NCBI GenBank assembly: GCA_013151785.1
Contig: JAADHP010000019.1
Coordinates: 1 to 10,744, forward strand
Direction of reading: 5' to 3'
Source: Nitrospirota bacterium
Lineage (GTDB): Bacteria > Nitrospirota > Thermodesulfovibrionia > Thermodesulfovibrionales > JdFR-85
DNA length: 10,744 nucleotides
Made by a program: the position numbers and the translations under genes. Of this stretch, positions 1 to 6,786 are shown in pieces; positions within the stretch are counted from its first letter, which is position 1; each line of letters starts with the position of its first letter. Under the pieces are notes generated by a model. That model ran no database searches. It was not told the DNA's origin and worked only from the letters and a program-made list of their open reading frames with translations.

Positions 1-122
1 GTATGGTAGAGTCTTACACATCATTCTCGACGTGCATCCATGCACGTCTCCGAGGGAATTTTGCGATTCACCCTCCTGGTGAATCTTATGCAAAATTCAA
101 AACCGTTCAGACTCTACCATAC
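1..122 (+). repeat. Structured covarying repeat, copy A (three-helix junction)
   Basis: This non-coding element folds into three helices round a junction. The closing stem P1 is GTATGGTAGAGTCT (1-14) with its perfect complement at 109-122. Hairpin P2 pairs GACGTGCA (29-36) with TGCACGTC (41-48) over loop TCCA, extended by CTC (26-28) with GAG (52-54). Hairpin P3 has basal stem GAATTTTGC (56-64) with GCAAAATTC (90-98) and apical stem GATTCACC (65-72) with GGTGAATC (78-85), loop CTCCT, and a 3'-side TTAT bulge. Single-stranded joints are CACATCATT (17-25) and AACCGTTC (101-108). Copy B at 1845-1981 has the same joints and architecture but different stem sequences that still pair. P1 may extend left of the window, because CAC follows it at 123-125. 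Whether it acts as RNA or as a DNA hairpin cannot be read here; strand is given by analogy with copy B and the downstream genes. Confidence 0.85.
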
Positions 123-183
123 CACTACTTTCAGATATCCATTGTTATTCTTACAGCTGGATTTGGGATAAATTTTTATCGGA

Positions 184-207
184 TATTAGTGAAGCAATTC
201 ACTAATA
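184..207. promoter_or_regulatory. Perfect 10-bp hairpin with GCAA tetraloop upstream of cdd
   Basis: TATTAGTGAA (184-193) and TTCACTAATA (198-207) are exact complements separated by GCAA, a GNRA-type tetraloop if transcribed. It ends 22 bases before the cdd start codon. No T-run follows it on the plus strand, so it does not look like an intrinsic terminator. It could be a leader hairpin or, as DNA, an operator for the cdd-argJ unit. The hairpin is directly visible; the role is inference. Confidence 0.5.
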
Positions 208-229
208 GACAAGGGTCATATTTTCAGTA

Positions 230-622
230 ATGGAAAAACTTGAACTGCTGATAAGAGAGGCTAAAAAGGCAATGAAAAGGGCAATAGCACCCTATTCAAA
301 CTTCAGGGTAGGTGTGTCTGTACTTGCACGGAACAGGATATATACAGGCTGTAATATTGAAAATCCCTCTTTGATGTTAAGTGAGTGTGCTGAAAGGGTT
401 GCATTACTGAAGGCCCTGTCTGAGGGTGAAAAACAGATAAAGTCCATATTAATCATATCCTCAGATGGTGATTACTGCTATCCCTGTGGCTCCTGCAGGC
501 AGCTTATTTATGAGTTTGCACCAGATGCTGATATCTATATAGCCTCCAGCAAGGGCATTAAAAAATACAATATTAATGAATTACTACCATATGGTTTCAG
601 GAGAGAGGGCGATGAAGATTAA
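230..622 (+). CDS. cdd: Cytidine deaminase
   Basis: Zinc enzyme of pyrimidine salvage that hydrolyses cytidine and deoxycytidine to uridine and deoxyuridine in the cytoplasm. The 130-residue length is that of the small homotetrameric cytidine deaminases. Visible motifs: the substrate-binding segment APYSNFRVG (20-28), GCNIENPS (40-47), the catalytic CAE motif (Cys53 zinc ligand, Glu55 proton shuttle), and PCGSCRQ with zinc ligands Cys86 and Cys89. All catalytic residues are present. The ATG at 230 puts the APYSNF motif at the usual distance from the N-terminus; the only ribosome-binding candidate, AAGGG at 211-215, is weak and rather far. The last 11 bases overlap argJ, suggesting translational coupling although the pathways (pyrimidine salvage, arginine synthesis) are unrelated. 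Identification is firm. Confidence 0.96.
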   Translation: MEKLELLIREAKKAMKRAIAPYSNFRVGVSVLARNRIYTGCNIENPSLMLSECAERVALLKALSEGEKQIKSILIISSDGDYCYPCGSCRQLIYEFAPDADIYIASSKGIKKYNINELLPYGFRREGDED

Positions 623-1799
623 ACCACCAAGGGGATTTTTGTTCTCAGTAACAGGTGCAGAAATCAAGTACAGGGGAAGGAATGACATGGCGCTCATAGT
701 TTCTGAAAAGGATGCCACTGTTTCGGGTGTTTTTACAACAAACAGGGTCAAGGCTGCACCTGTGTTACTGGATAAAGAACGATTAAGATACAACAAGACT
801 GCAAGGGCAATTATTGTGAACAGTGGGAATGCAAATGCCTGTACAGGCAAGAAAGGCATAGAGGACGCCCGTGTCATATGTTCAGAGGTTGCAAGGGCAT
901 TGTCAATAAGAGAAAAGGATGTTCTCATATCATCCACAGGAGTTATAGGCACACCACTGCCCATGGAAAGGGTGATGCCTGCTATCGAGGAGCTTGCAAG
1001 AAAGATGGGCACCAACACCTTAGAGGATGTTGCAAATGCTATTATGACCACAGACACCTTCCCAAAGGCTGTATACAGGGAGATAAGACTGGGTAAGATC
1101 ACCGGTACAATAACCGCTGTTGCCAAAGGTGCTGGAATGATAGCTCCCAATATGGCTACCATGCTCTGTTTTATCCTTACTGATCTGTCTGTTGAACACA
1201 GGGCATTAAAAGAGGCCCTGAAGACTGTTGTGGAGAGAACCTTTAACCTTCTTACTGTTGATGGCGATATGAGCACAAATGACACTGTAATGATAATGGC
1301 CAATGGGCTTGCTTCAAACAGGGCAATAACCCTTAACAGCCGTAATTACAGGATCTTCAGCAAGGCAGTCTTTGAAGTCTGTGATTCCCTTTCAAGAATG
1401 ATAGCACGCGATGGAGAAGGGGCAACAAAGCTTGTAATAATAAAGGTCAAGGGTGCACATTCCTACAGGGATGCCAGGGTGGCAGCCCTGAAGGTGGCCA
1501 ATTCACTCCTTGTGAAGACAGCCCTTTATGGCAATGATGCAAACTGGGGCAGGATTATAGCTGCAATAGGTGCCACGGGTATCAGGTTTTCAGAACAGGA
1601 TATCAGGGTCTCTATAAACGGTATAACTGTAGCAAAAAGGGGACGCACAACCCATAATGACCATTTAGCCTCAGAGGCAATGAAAAAGGACGAGATATTG
1701 GTGGAGATAGACCTTGGTGCAGGAAGATTTTCAGAACGTGTGTATACCTGTGACCTTACAGAAAAGTATATTACCATAAATGCAGAATACAGGACATAG
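612..1799 (+). CDS. argJ: Bifunctional glutamate N-acetyltransferase / ornithine acetyltransferase ArgJ
   Basis: Transfers acetyl from N-acetylornithine to glutamate in the cyclic arginine pathway; bifunctional members also use acetyl-CoA. The protein is 395 residues, normal for the family. The precursor self-cleaves before a conserved Thr: the motif KGAGMIAPNMATML (172-185) places the cut between Ala182 and Thr183, which becomes the N-terminal nucleophile of the beta chain. The oxyanion-hole segment STGVIG (108-113) and the family C-terminus (YTCDLTEKYITINAEYRT) are intact. I chose the ATG at 612 because it follows a purine-rich GGAGAGAGGG (600-609) and gives the typical MKIKPPRGF start; an in-frame ATG at 576 would add 12 atypical residues inside cdd. 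The 11-base overlap with cdd implies one transcript. Whether it is bifunctional cannot be judged, as argA/argE context is not visible. Confidence 0.96.
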   Translation: MKIKPPRGFLFSVTGAEIKYRGRNDMALIVSEKDATVSGVFTTNRVKAAPVLLDKERLRYNKTARAIIVNSGNANACTGKKGIEDARVICSEVARALSIREKDVLISSTGVIGTPLPMERVMPAIEELARKMGTNTLEDVANAIMTTDTFPKAVYREIRLGKITGTITAVAKGAGMIAPNMATMLCFILTDLSVEHRALKEALKTVVERTFNLLTVDGDMSTNDTVMIMANGLASNRAITLNSRNYRIFSKAVFEVCDSLSRMIARDGEGATKLVIIKVKGAHSYRDARVAALKVANSLLVKTALYGNDANWGRIIAAIGATGIRFSEQDIRVSINGITVAKRGRTTHNDHLASEAMKKDEILVEIDLGAGRFSERVYTCDLTEKYITINAEYRT

Positions 1800-1813
1800 T
1801 GTTAAACCACCCG

Positions 1814-2020
1814 AAATTGCCGATTGCTTTAGAGGCAGTTTTATGGATAGACAGGTATAGGGTTTTCACATCATTCTCGACGGACATCCCTGTCCGTCTG
1901 CGAGGAGAAAATCAGGTTCACCCTCCTGGTGAACCTTTAATTGATTTTCAAAAACCGTTCAAACCCTATACCCATCTATCCTAATAAGATTGCTACATTT
2001 TTATCTTTTATCGGCAATTT
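1814..2020. repeat. 11-bp inverted repeats enclosing structured repeat copy B
   Basis: AAATTGCCGAT (1814-1824) and its exact reverse complement ATCGGCAATTT (2010-2020) bracket copy B almost symmetrically, 20 bases outside its left edge and 28 bases outside its right edge. They may be an outer helix of the same structure, terminal repeats of a larger inserted element, or chance in AT-rich DNA. A 7-base direct repeat GATTGCT (1822-1828 and 1988-1994) also flanks the core. I saw no matching outer pair around copy A, whose left flank is outside the window. Confidence 0.4.
1845..1981 (+). repeat. Structured covarying repeat, copy B (three-helix junction)
   Basis: Second copy of the element at 1-122, in the same orientation, filling the gap between argJ and the RidA-fold gene. 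P1 is 21 bases on each side (1845-1865 with 1961-1981), pairing except for one two-base mismatch. P2 is GACGGACA (1879-1886) with TGTCCGTC (1891-1898), loop TCCC, extended by CTC (1876-1878) with GAG (1902-1904). P3 is GAAAATCA (1907-1914) with TGATTTTC (1942-1949), bulge TTTAAT, and GGTTCACC (1915-1922) with GGTGAACC (1928-1935), loop CTCCT. The joints CACATCATT (1867-1875) and AACCGTTC (1953-1960) match copy A exactly. About ten base pairs differ from copy A on both sides while keeping complementarity, so the fold appears to be under selection. It contains no credible protein gene. Confidence 0.87.
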
Positions 2021-2023
2021 TTG

Positions 2024-2037
2024 GAACTACATAGTTC
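2024..2037. promoter_or_regulatory. Short palindrome upstream of the RidA-fold gene
   Basis: GAACTA-CA-TAGTTC is a perfect dyad (6-base arms, 2-base centre) 34 bases before the start codon at 2072. It could be an operator half-site pair or a small leader hairpin. No convincing -35/-10 pair was found around it, so the role is open. Confidence 0.25.
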
Positions 2038-2071
2038 AATATTACAGCATGGCAATAAAGGAGTGTTAATT

Positions 2072-2536
2072 ATGAGTATACTGGAAAGATTGGAAGAACT
2101 TGGCCTTACACTTCCAGAACCACCTCAGCCAGCAGGCTCTTATGTACCTGCCTTGAAGAGTGGCAACCTGCTCTTTTTAAGCGGTATACTTCCTTTCAAG
2201 GATGGACGATTGCTTTTTGAAGGGATAGTGGGTGAAGAGGTAAGCATAGAGGATGCCCAGGAGGCATCAAAACAGGTGGTTTTAAATGCCCTGGCTATTG
2301 TAGATGCTGCAGAAGGGTTGAATAATATTGTGAGGGTTGTGAGGATGAATGGATATATTGCCTCATCAAAAGGTTTTTACAGGCATCCCGAGGTCTTAAA
2401 CCCTGCCTCTGAACTTCTAAGGGATATTTTCGGCGAGGTAGGTGTTCACACAAGGATAGCTGTAGGAGTTTATTCTCTACCTCTGAACTCGCCAGTGGAG
2501 ATGGATTTTATATTTCAGGTTGCCACTGTCCGATAA
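2072..2536 (+). CDS. RidA/YjgF/YER057c/UK114 family protein (endoribonuclease L-PSP-like)
   Basis: A 154-residue member of the RidA-fold family, close in layout to the longer 'YjgF endoribonuclease / chorismate-mutase-like' branch rather than the 125-130-residue archetypal RidA. Archetypal RidA hydrolyses reactive enamine/imine intermediates from PLP enzymes; the function of this branch is less certain. The fold signature is seen in NLLFLSGILPF (32-42), the helix QVVLNALAIVDAAEG (68-82), and GVHTRIAVGVYSLPLNSPVEMDF (124-146), where Arg128 sits at the position of the substrate-carboxylate-binding arginine and Glu143 at the conserved acidic position. The ATG at 2072 follows a clear AAAGGAG (2057-2063, spacing 8); an upstream ATG at 2021 lacks this and adds a non-homologous leader. 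It ends 17 bases from the end of a convergent gene, with no terminator seen between. Confidence 0.88.
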   Translation: MSILERLEELGLTLPEPPQPAGSYVPALKSGNLLFLSGILPFKDGRLLFEGIVGEEVSIEDAQEASKQVVLNALAIVDAAEGLNNIVRVVRMNGYIASSKGFYRHPEVLNPASELLRDIFGEVGVHTRIAVGVYSLPLNSPVEMDFIFQVATVR

Positions 2537-2553
2537 ATAGGGCAAATAAAGGA

Positions 2554-4540
2554 TTAGTTCTGAAGGGATATGCTCAGTCCGTAACCAACATCAATCAGGA
2601 ACCCCTGTCCCTTATGATTAAGCATCTCGATAAAAGACTCTACCACAAAGGGGTCAAACTGCTTGCCAGCACCTTTTTTTAATTCATCAAGGGCCTTTGA
2701 ATAAGACAGAGCCCTTCTGTAAGGTCTGTCAGTGACCATTGCATCAAAGGTATCCACCACACTGAGAATCCTTGCCTTCAGTGATATCTCCTCACCTGTC
2801 AGACCATAGGGGTAGCCTCTTCCATCATACCGCTCATGATGCTGGATAACTGTTGTCTTCACACCCTCCAGGGTATCCACTGGTCCAAGTATCTCTTCAC
2901 CTATAAGTGGGTGTGCCTTCACAAGGCTGAACTCTGAGACAGTTAGTTTGCCTTCCTTGTTAAGGATGTTGGAATCAATACCAATTTTCCCTATGTCGTG
3001 GAGTATTGCAGCATGCTCAAGTATTTCAAGTTCTCTGTAGTCAAGTCCTATGAATTTGCCAAGTAAGTTCTGTGGCAAGAAGCCTGACTCGTTCTGAGTG
3101 ACCCTTTGTATACCTATCATTTGCCTCAAGGGCATTAACAAGGGCCTGGATGGTGGCAAAGTAGTTGGTCTTTACCTTTTCATAAAGCCAGGCATTCTCT
3201 ATTGCCACCATTGCCTGGTTTGCCATTGTAGAGAGTATCTCCAGTTCATCCTCGGTAAACTGATTGCCTGATGCCCTGTTCTCAAGGAATATGGTTCCTA
3301 CAACCTGATGTTTCATCTTAAGAGGCACAGCCATTGCCATCTTTCCTGAACCATTGCCATTAGCCAGTAGCATGGGACGACCACTGGACAGTACCTCTTT
3401 AAAGTATCTTCCGAACTCTATTATTACATCAGGTGCATTTTCAACTCCAAGCCCCTTTGTATATTTGAGGGAACAGATATGTTCCTCGTCTCTCATTAGA
3501 TGGATTACCCCTCTTTCTGCGCCAATAAGTTCTGTAGTGGTTTTTATAATCAATCTCATAAGTTCATCAGATTCAATAACACTGCTTAATACCCTTCCCA
3601 CATCATTAATTCGCTTCAGGCGATCAACCATGTTTGAAAGCTGAACATTCTTTGCTTTTATTTCTTTGGAGAGTGTGAGGATTGCCTTGTTGGCTGTTTC
3701 CAGTTCCTTTATTTTAAACTCCAGTTGACTATTAAGTTCCTCAAGTTTTCTCTTGTGTTCCAGCTCTGCCCGCACCCGTATTAGTTCTTTTTCCTTCCGG
3801 AGATTTTTGTCATAGAGATTTCTCACCTCGCTAATCATTTTGTTAAAGGATTCCCCAATGGTTCCCAACTCGTCCGTAGAGTCAACCTCTACCCTGGCAT
3901 CAAGATTACCTCCTTCTATGTCCTTAATTGTTTTCAGAAGTTTCCCGAGGGGATTTAATACAAATCTTGAAAGAAGGAAGCTTAATGTTATACTAACTGC
4001 CAGCAGGGCAATCAGGTTTACAATGATCAGAAACCGTTTGAAGGAGGAGTTTATTGCAGATACATATCTTCCAAAGTCCATCTCAAGCTCGATTACTCCG
4101 TTAACCTTTGATGCACTATCATGACATCCGTAACACTCCTTTCTGTTTTCTATGACCTTGTAACTATAGATGGCATAGTTTCTGACAAAGGATTTGTTCA
4201 GGTTGAGTCTGCCAAAATTCATGAACTCTTTGGAAAATACACCTATCTCTGATTTGTTTTTTGATTTTAGTATCACTCCATTATTTGACAGAACTCTCAG
4301 ATTGATAATATCTCTGTTTTTCCCTATATTTTCAATTATACGTTGTACCTCTTTGCTGTTACCCACCCGCATGGCAGAGGAAATACTGCTTTCTATTAAT
4401 TTATTAATCACCTCTGCATTGGAAACCTTGTCATTTATAAGTCGATCCTCCTGTACCTTCAAAACTACTGCTGTAATTATGCTAAAGGTAAGTAATACCA
4501 CAAGGGCGATTATAGCTATTATTTTTGCTTTCACTAACAT
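2554..4540 (-). pseudogene. Membrane HAMP-GAF-HD-GYP sensor (cyclic-di-GMP phosphodiesterase family) with CxxCH periplasmic domain, frameshifted
   Basis: Joining the frames gives a 661-residue protein. Order: TM1 (about 5-27); periplasmic sensor (28-169) with a c-type haem motif CYGCH (136-140); TM2 (170-193); HAMP (about 191-243); coiled coil (243-312); GAF (about 313-455); HD-GYP (459-661). The catalytic region keeps H514-D515 in HDIGKIG, the HHExxDGxGYP box (567-577) and the VVDTFDAM segment, so the family role, hydrolysis of cyclic di-GMP, is plausible. The frames part after GAA CTT at 3070-3065: one extra base near 3064 sends the first frame to a stop after five residues (TWQIH...), while dropping it reads ELLGKFIGLDYRE, the expected HD-GYP helix. 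The break falls before the HD pair, so without repair no active enzyme is made. Start at ATG 4540 (TTCCTTT complement, 4551-4557, as ribosome site) puts TM1 at the N-terminus; ATG 4582 is an in-frame alternative. It could be a real pseudogene or a sequencing error. Confidence 0.85.
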
Positions 4541-4593
4541 GGCACTATAATTCCTTTGATATATTAGCAATAATTGTACCATTTTTTCTGAAC

Positions 4594-4623
4594 AAAATAC
4601 ATGATTTTCTGTGTCATTTTCAA
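4594..4623 (-). promoter_or_regulatory. Tentative sigma70 promoter of the HD-GYP sensor gene
   Basis: On the minus strand TTGAAA (4623-4618), an 18-base spacer and TATTTT (4599-4594) resemble a sigma70 promoter, about 50 bases before the ATG at 4540. The region 4541-4763 between the two divergent genes is very AT-rich, so chance matches are easy. I saw no strong promoter for the plus-strand neighbour in it. Confidence 0.3.
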
Positions 4624-4763
4624 CATTTTTAGATGGATTGCTATGTTATATCACTCAATCTGTTTGAAAATACCCAGTTTTTAAAATGTTTGTATTTAAT
4701 TTCTATTTTGATACTCCTTTGTTGTAAAATATGAAAAAATTCTGGCAAACAAGGAGGATCTCT

Positions 4764-5719
4764 ATGGAAGAACTGTACGATGTAATTATTATAGGTGGGG
4801 GGCCTGCAGGATTAACAGCTGCCCAGTATACTGCAAGGTCTGAGTTGAAAACAATAGTGCTTGACAAATCACCCACTGCAGGAGCACTCGCCTTTGCAGA
4901 TAAGATCGAGAATTATCCAGGACTGCCTGAACCTATCTCAGGAAATGAACTGCTTGATATATTCAGAAATCAGGCACTACGATTTGGAGCCGAGTATAAA
5001 GAGGAGCAGGTGATAGGGGTAAAGCTGAGTTCAGAGATTAAAGAGGTTTACACCATGAACAATACCTACAGAGGAAAAAGTGTTATTATTGCAACAGGTG
5101 CCATGGGAAGGAAGCCTACAATCAGGGGTGAGAAGGAATTCCTGGGCAGAGGTGTAAGTTATTGCGCTATCTGTGATGCTGCATTTTTCAGGAATAAAAC
5201 AGTCTGTGTAATAGGAGATTCAGAGGAGGCCGTGAAAGAGGCAGATTTTTAACAAGATATGCTGCAACTGTGTATCTTATTGCCCCATCAAAGAAACTCA
5301 AAATAGAGGATGAAAAGGCAATACCTCAAAAGGAGAATCTCAAGATAATGAAGGGAGTCATTGTGAGAGAGATCCTGGGAGATGAGGTTGTTCAGAAGAT
5401 CAGGATAAAGGATATTGCAACGGATGAGGAAGGAGAGATGGATATGGATGGTGTATTTGTCTACCTTCATGGCAGCAAGCCAGTGGTTGATTTCCTGAAT
5501 TTTGCCGTTGACCTCAGTGATGAGGAATGTGTGATTACAAATAAAATGATGGAAACCAATATTCCCGGTGTCTTTGCAGCAGGAGATGTAACATGTGTGG
5601 AGGTACGTCAGGTGGTTATTGCTGCAGCCAATGGGTGTATTGCAGCACTTTCAGCAGACAAATACGTGCATGGCAGAAAGAGAAGACGCTATGACTGGGC
5701 AAAATCAAAGGGAGAATAA
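4764..5719 (+). pseudogene. Thioredoxin-reductase-like flavoprotein lacking NADPH motifs, frameshifted in a T-run
   Basis: Joined across the break, this is a 318-residue thioredoxin-reductase-family protein of normal length. It has the FAD motif IIIGGGPAGL (8-17), the redox pair CAIC (Cys134, Cys137) and the second FAD motif GVFAAGDVTCVEVRQVV near the C-terminus. The NADPH half is atypical: the GGGDSAVEEA loop is replaced by GDSEEAVKEA (151-160), and the HRRxxxR phosphate site by APSKKLK after VYLI. Such losses are known in pyridine-nucleotide-independent (ferredoxin- or flavin-linked) thioredoxin reductases, so NADPH may not be the donor. The frame stops at TAA after GAT TTT (5250-5252). Shifting back one base, or adding one T to the run at 5246-5250, gives ADFLTRYAATVYLI, matching the family. 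Start ATG 4764 follows AAGGAGG (4751-4757); ATG 4731 precedes that site and is unlikely. Confidence 0.87.
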
Positions 5720-5728
5720 TTTTTAGAG

Positions 5729-5757
5729 TTGACACTTTTTAAAAAATGTATTATTAT
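5729..5757 (+). promoter_or_regulatory. Near-consensus sigma70 promoter of the LysM gene
   Basis: TTGACA (5729-5734), exactly 17 bases, then TATTAT (5752-5757). The predicted start lies near 5763-5765, giving a leader of about 60 bases to the ATG at 5824. A dyad TTAAAG-CAATA-CTTTAA (5757-5773) overlaps the end of the -10 and the start site and could be an operator or a 5' hairpin. This separates the LysM gene from the upstream reductase-like gene, whose stop is 10 bases before the -35. Confidence 0.75.
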
Positions 5758-5823
5758 TAAAGCAATACTTTAAATTGTTTTTGTTAATCTATCAGGATTC
5801 TGAAAGAAAGGAGATGTGCAGAT

Positions 5824-6786
5824 ATGAGATATTCAATAGCAATAATCCTTTTTCTTTCCCTTTTCATTCCCCATACAATAAAGGCTGAACAACAGAAATA
5901 CATTAACTATACTATTAAAAAGGGTGATACATTATGGGATATCTCTGGTGTTGAATTGAAAGACCCCTTTTTCTGGCCAAAGATCTGGAAAGAAAACCCG
6001 CAAATAAAAAACCCTGATCTTATATACCCTGGCCAGAAACTTAAAATTCCCATGCATTTAATCCAGAAACAGATAACCCTTCCTCCGCCTGCTGCTGAGA
6101 GCAAACCCACTGCTGTTACTGAGCAGCCTGCAAAGATACCCCTTCAGGGCAGGAAGGCCTTTGTGGTTAATCCTGAGCTTGTTGCCTCCAGTGGCTTTAT
6201 AGCAGACAGAATAGATGCTGTGGGAAGTGTAAACTCCACACCTACAGGAAGAACCATGGTGGGTAGAATGGATGATGTCTATTTACAGCTCAACAGTGGT
6301 GGTAGTGCATCAAAGGGAACAAGATATTTTGTTCTGAAATCGCTTGGTGAGGTAAAGCATCCCGTGACAGGTATCCCACTGGGCAAGATTGTAGAGATTA
6401 CAGGTGTGGTAGAGGTTACTGGTGAAGAAGCTGGTTTTATCAAGGCAAGGGTTATCAAATCCTTTTCAGAGATTGAGCTGGGTTCTCCTATAAGCAATTA
6501 TTATGACATTGAGCCCTATCCACTTGTTAAAACCTTTCTAAAGGATGTGCATGGTACAATTGTAGCTGCAAGAAACCTCAGACTGCTTAATGGCAAGTAT
6601 GATGTTGTTTATCTTGACCGTGGGCTTACAGATGGTGTAAAGATCGGGGCCATTTTCACAGTTATCTCCTCAGAGCAACCCCACAGACCTATTGGACAGA
6701 TACAGGTGATAAGTGTCAGGCAGAACACATCTGTTGCCCTGGTTATAAAGAGCGAATCAGAGATTGTAAGAGGAGACTACTTTTAG
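5824..6786 (+). CDS. Exported LysM-domain protein
   Basis: A 320-residue secreted protein expected to bind peptidoglycan in the periplasm. Residues 1-21 are a signal peptide (MRYS, hydrophobic core, cut near IKA|EQ). Residues about 28-76 are one LysM domain: YTIKKGDTLWDISG opens it and NPDLIYPGQKLKIP closes it. The insertion DPFFWPKIWKENPQIKNP is typical of the LysM type found beside outer-membrane or cell-envelope proteins. A Pro-rich linker (about 85-110) leads to a C-terminal region of roughly 200 residues with beta-rich Gly/Val character that I do not recognise as a named domain. Start is set by AAAGGAG (5807-5813). It has its own promoter. Its TAG overlaps the stop of the convergent metallo-hydrolase. 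The LysM call is firm; the precise role is unknown. Confidence 0.9.
   Translation: MRYSIAIILFLSLFIPHTIKAEQQKYINYTIKKGDTLWDISGVELKDPFFWPKIWKENPQIKNPDLIYPGQKLKIPMHLIQKQITLPPPAAESKPTAVTEQPAKIPLQGRKAFVVNPELVASSGFIADRIDAVGSVNSTPTGRTMVGRMDDVYLQLNSGGSASKGTRYFVLKSLGEVKHPVTGIPLGKIVEITGVVEVTGEEAGFIKARVIKSFSEIELGSPISNYYDIEPYPLVKTFLKDVHGTIVAARNLRLLNGKYDVVYLDRGLTDGVKIGAIFTVISSEQPHRPIGQIQVISVRQNTSVALVIKSESEIVRGDYF

Noticed and set aside
1..122. Integron attC site or CRISPR-type repeat
   Set aside because: No RYYYAAC/GTTRRRY boxes, no integrase, only two copies 1.8 kb apart with no spacer regularity.
3..230. 75-codon plus-strand ORF over the first repeat
   Set aside because: It lies across the hairpins of the structured repeat, has no ribosome site and no recognisable protein features; the copy B counterpart (1799-1984) encodes an unrelated-looking peptide apart from the conserved DNA blocks.
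576..611. Upstream in-frame ATG of argJ
   Set aside because: It would add 12 residues atypical for ArgJ, within cdd; ATG 612 has the purine-rich ribosome site.
584..1303. 239-codon antisense ORF inside argJ
   Set aside because: It is the mirror of a strongly conserved gene; codon pattern and complete ArgJ motifs on the other strand explain it.
1845..1981. Intrinsic terminator of argJ
   Set aside because: No T-run follows the closing stem, and the element is much larger and conserved at another site upstream of a gene.
1..1981. Ordinary MITE pair
   Set aside because: Terminal stems differ greatly between copies and no clear target duplication adjoins either; kept only as an alternative.
4731..4763. 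ATG 4731 as start of the reductase-like gene
   Set aside because: AAGGAGG at 4751-4757 lies inside that extension and is correctly spaced for ATG 4764, which gives the family N-terminus.
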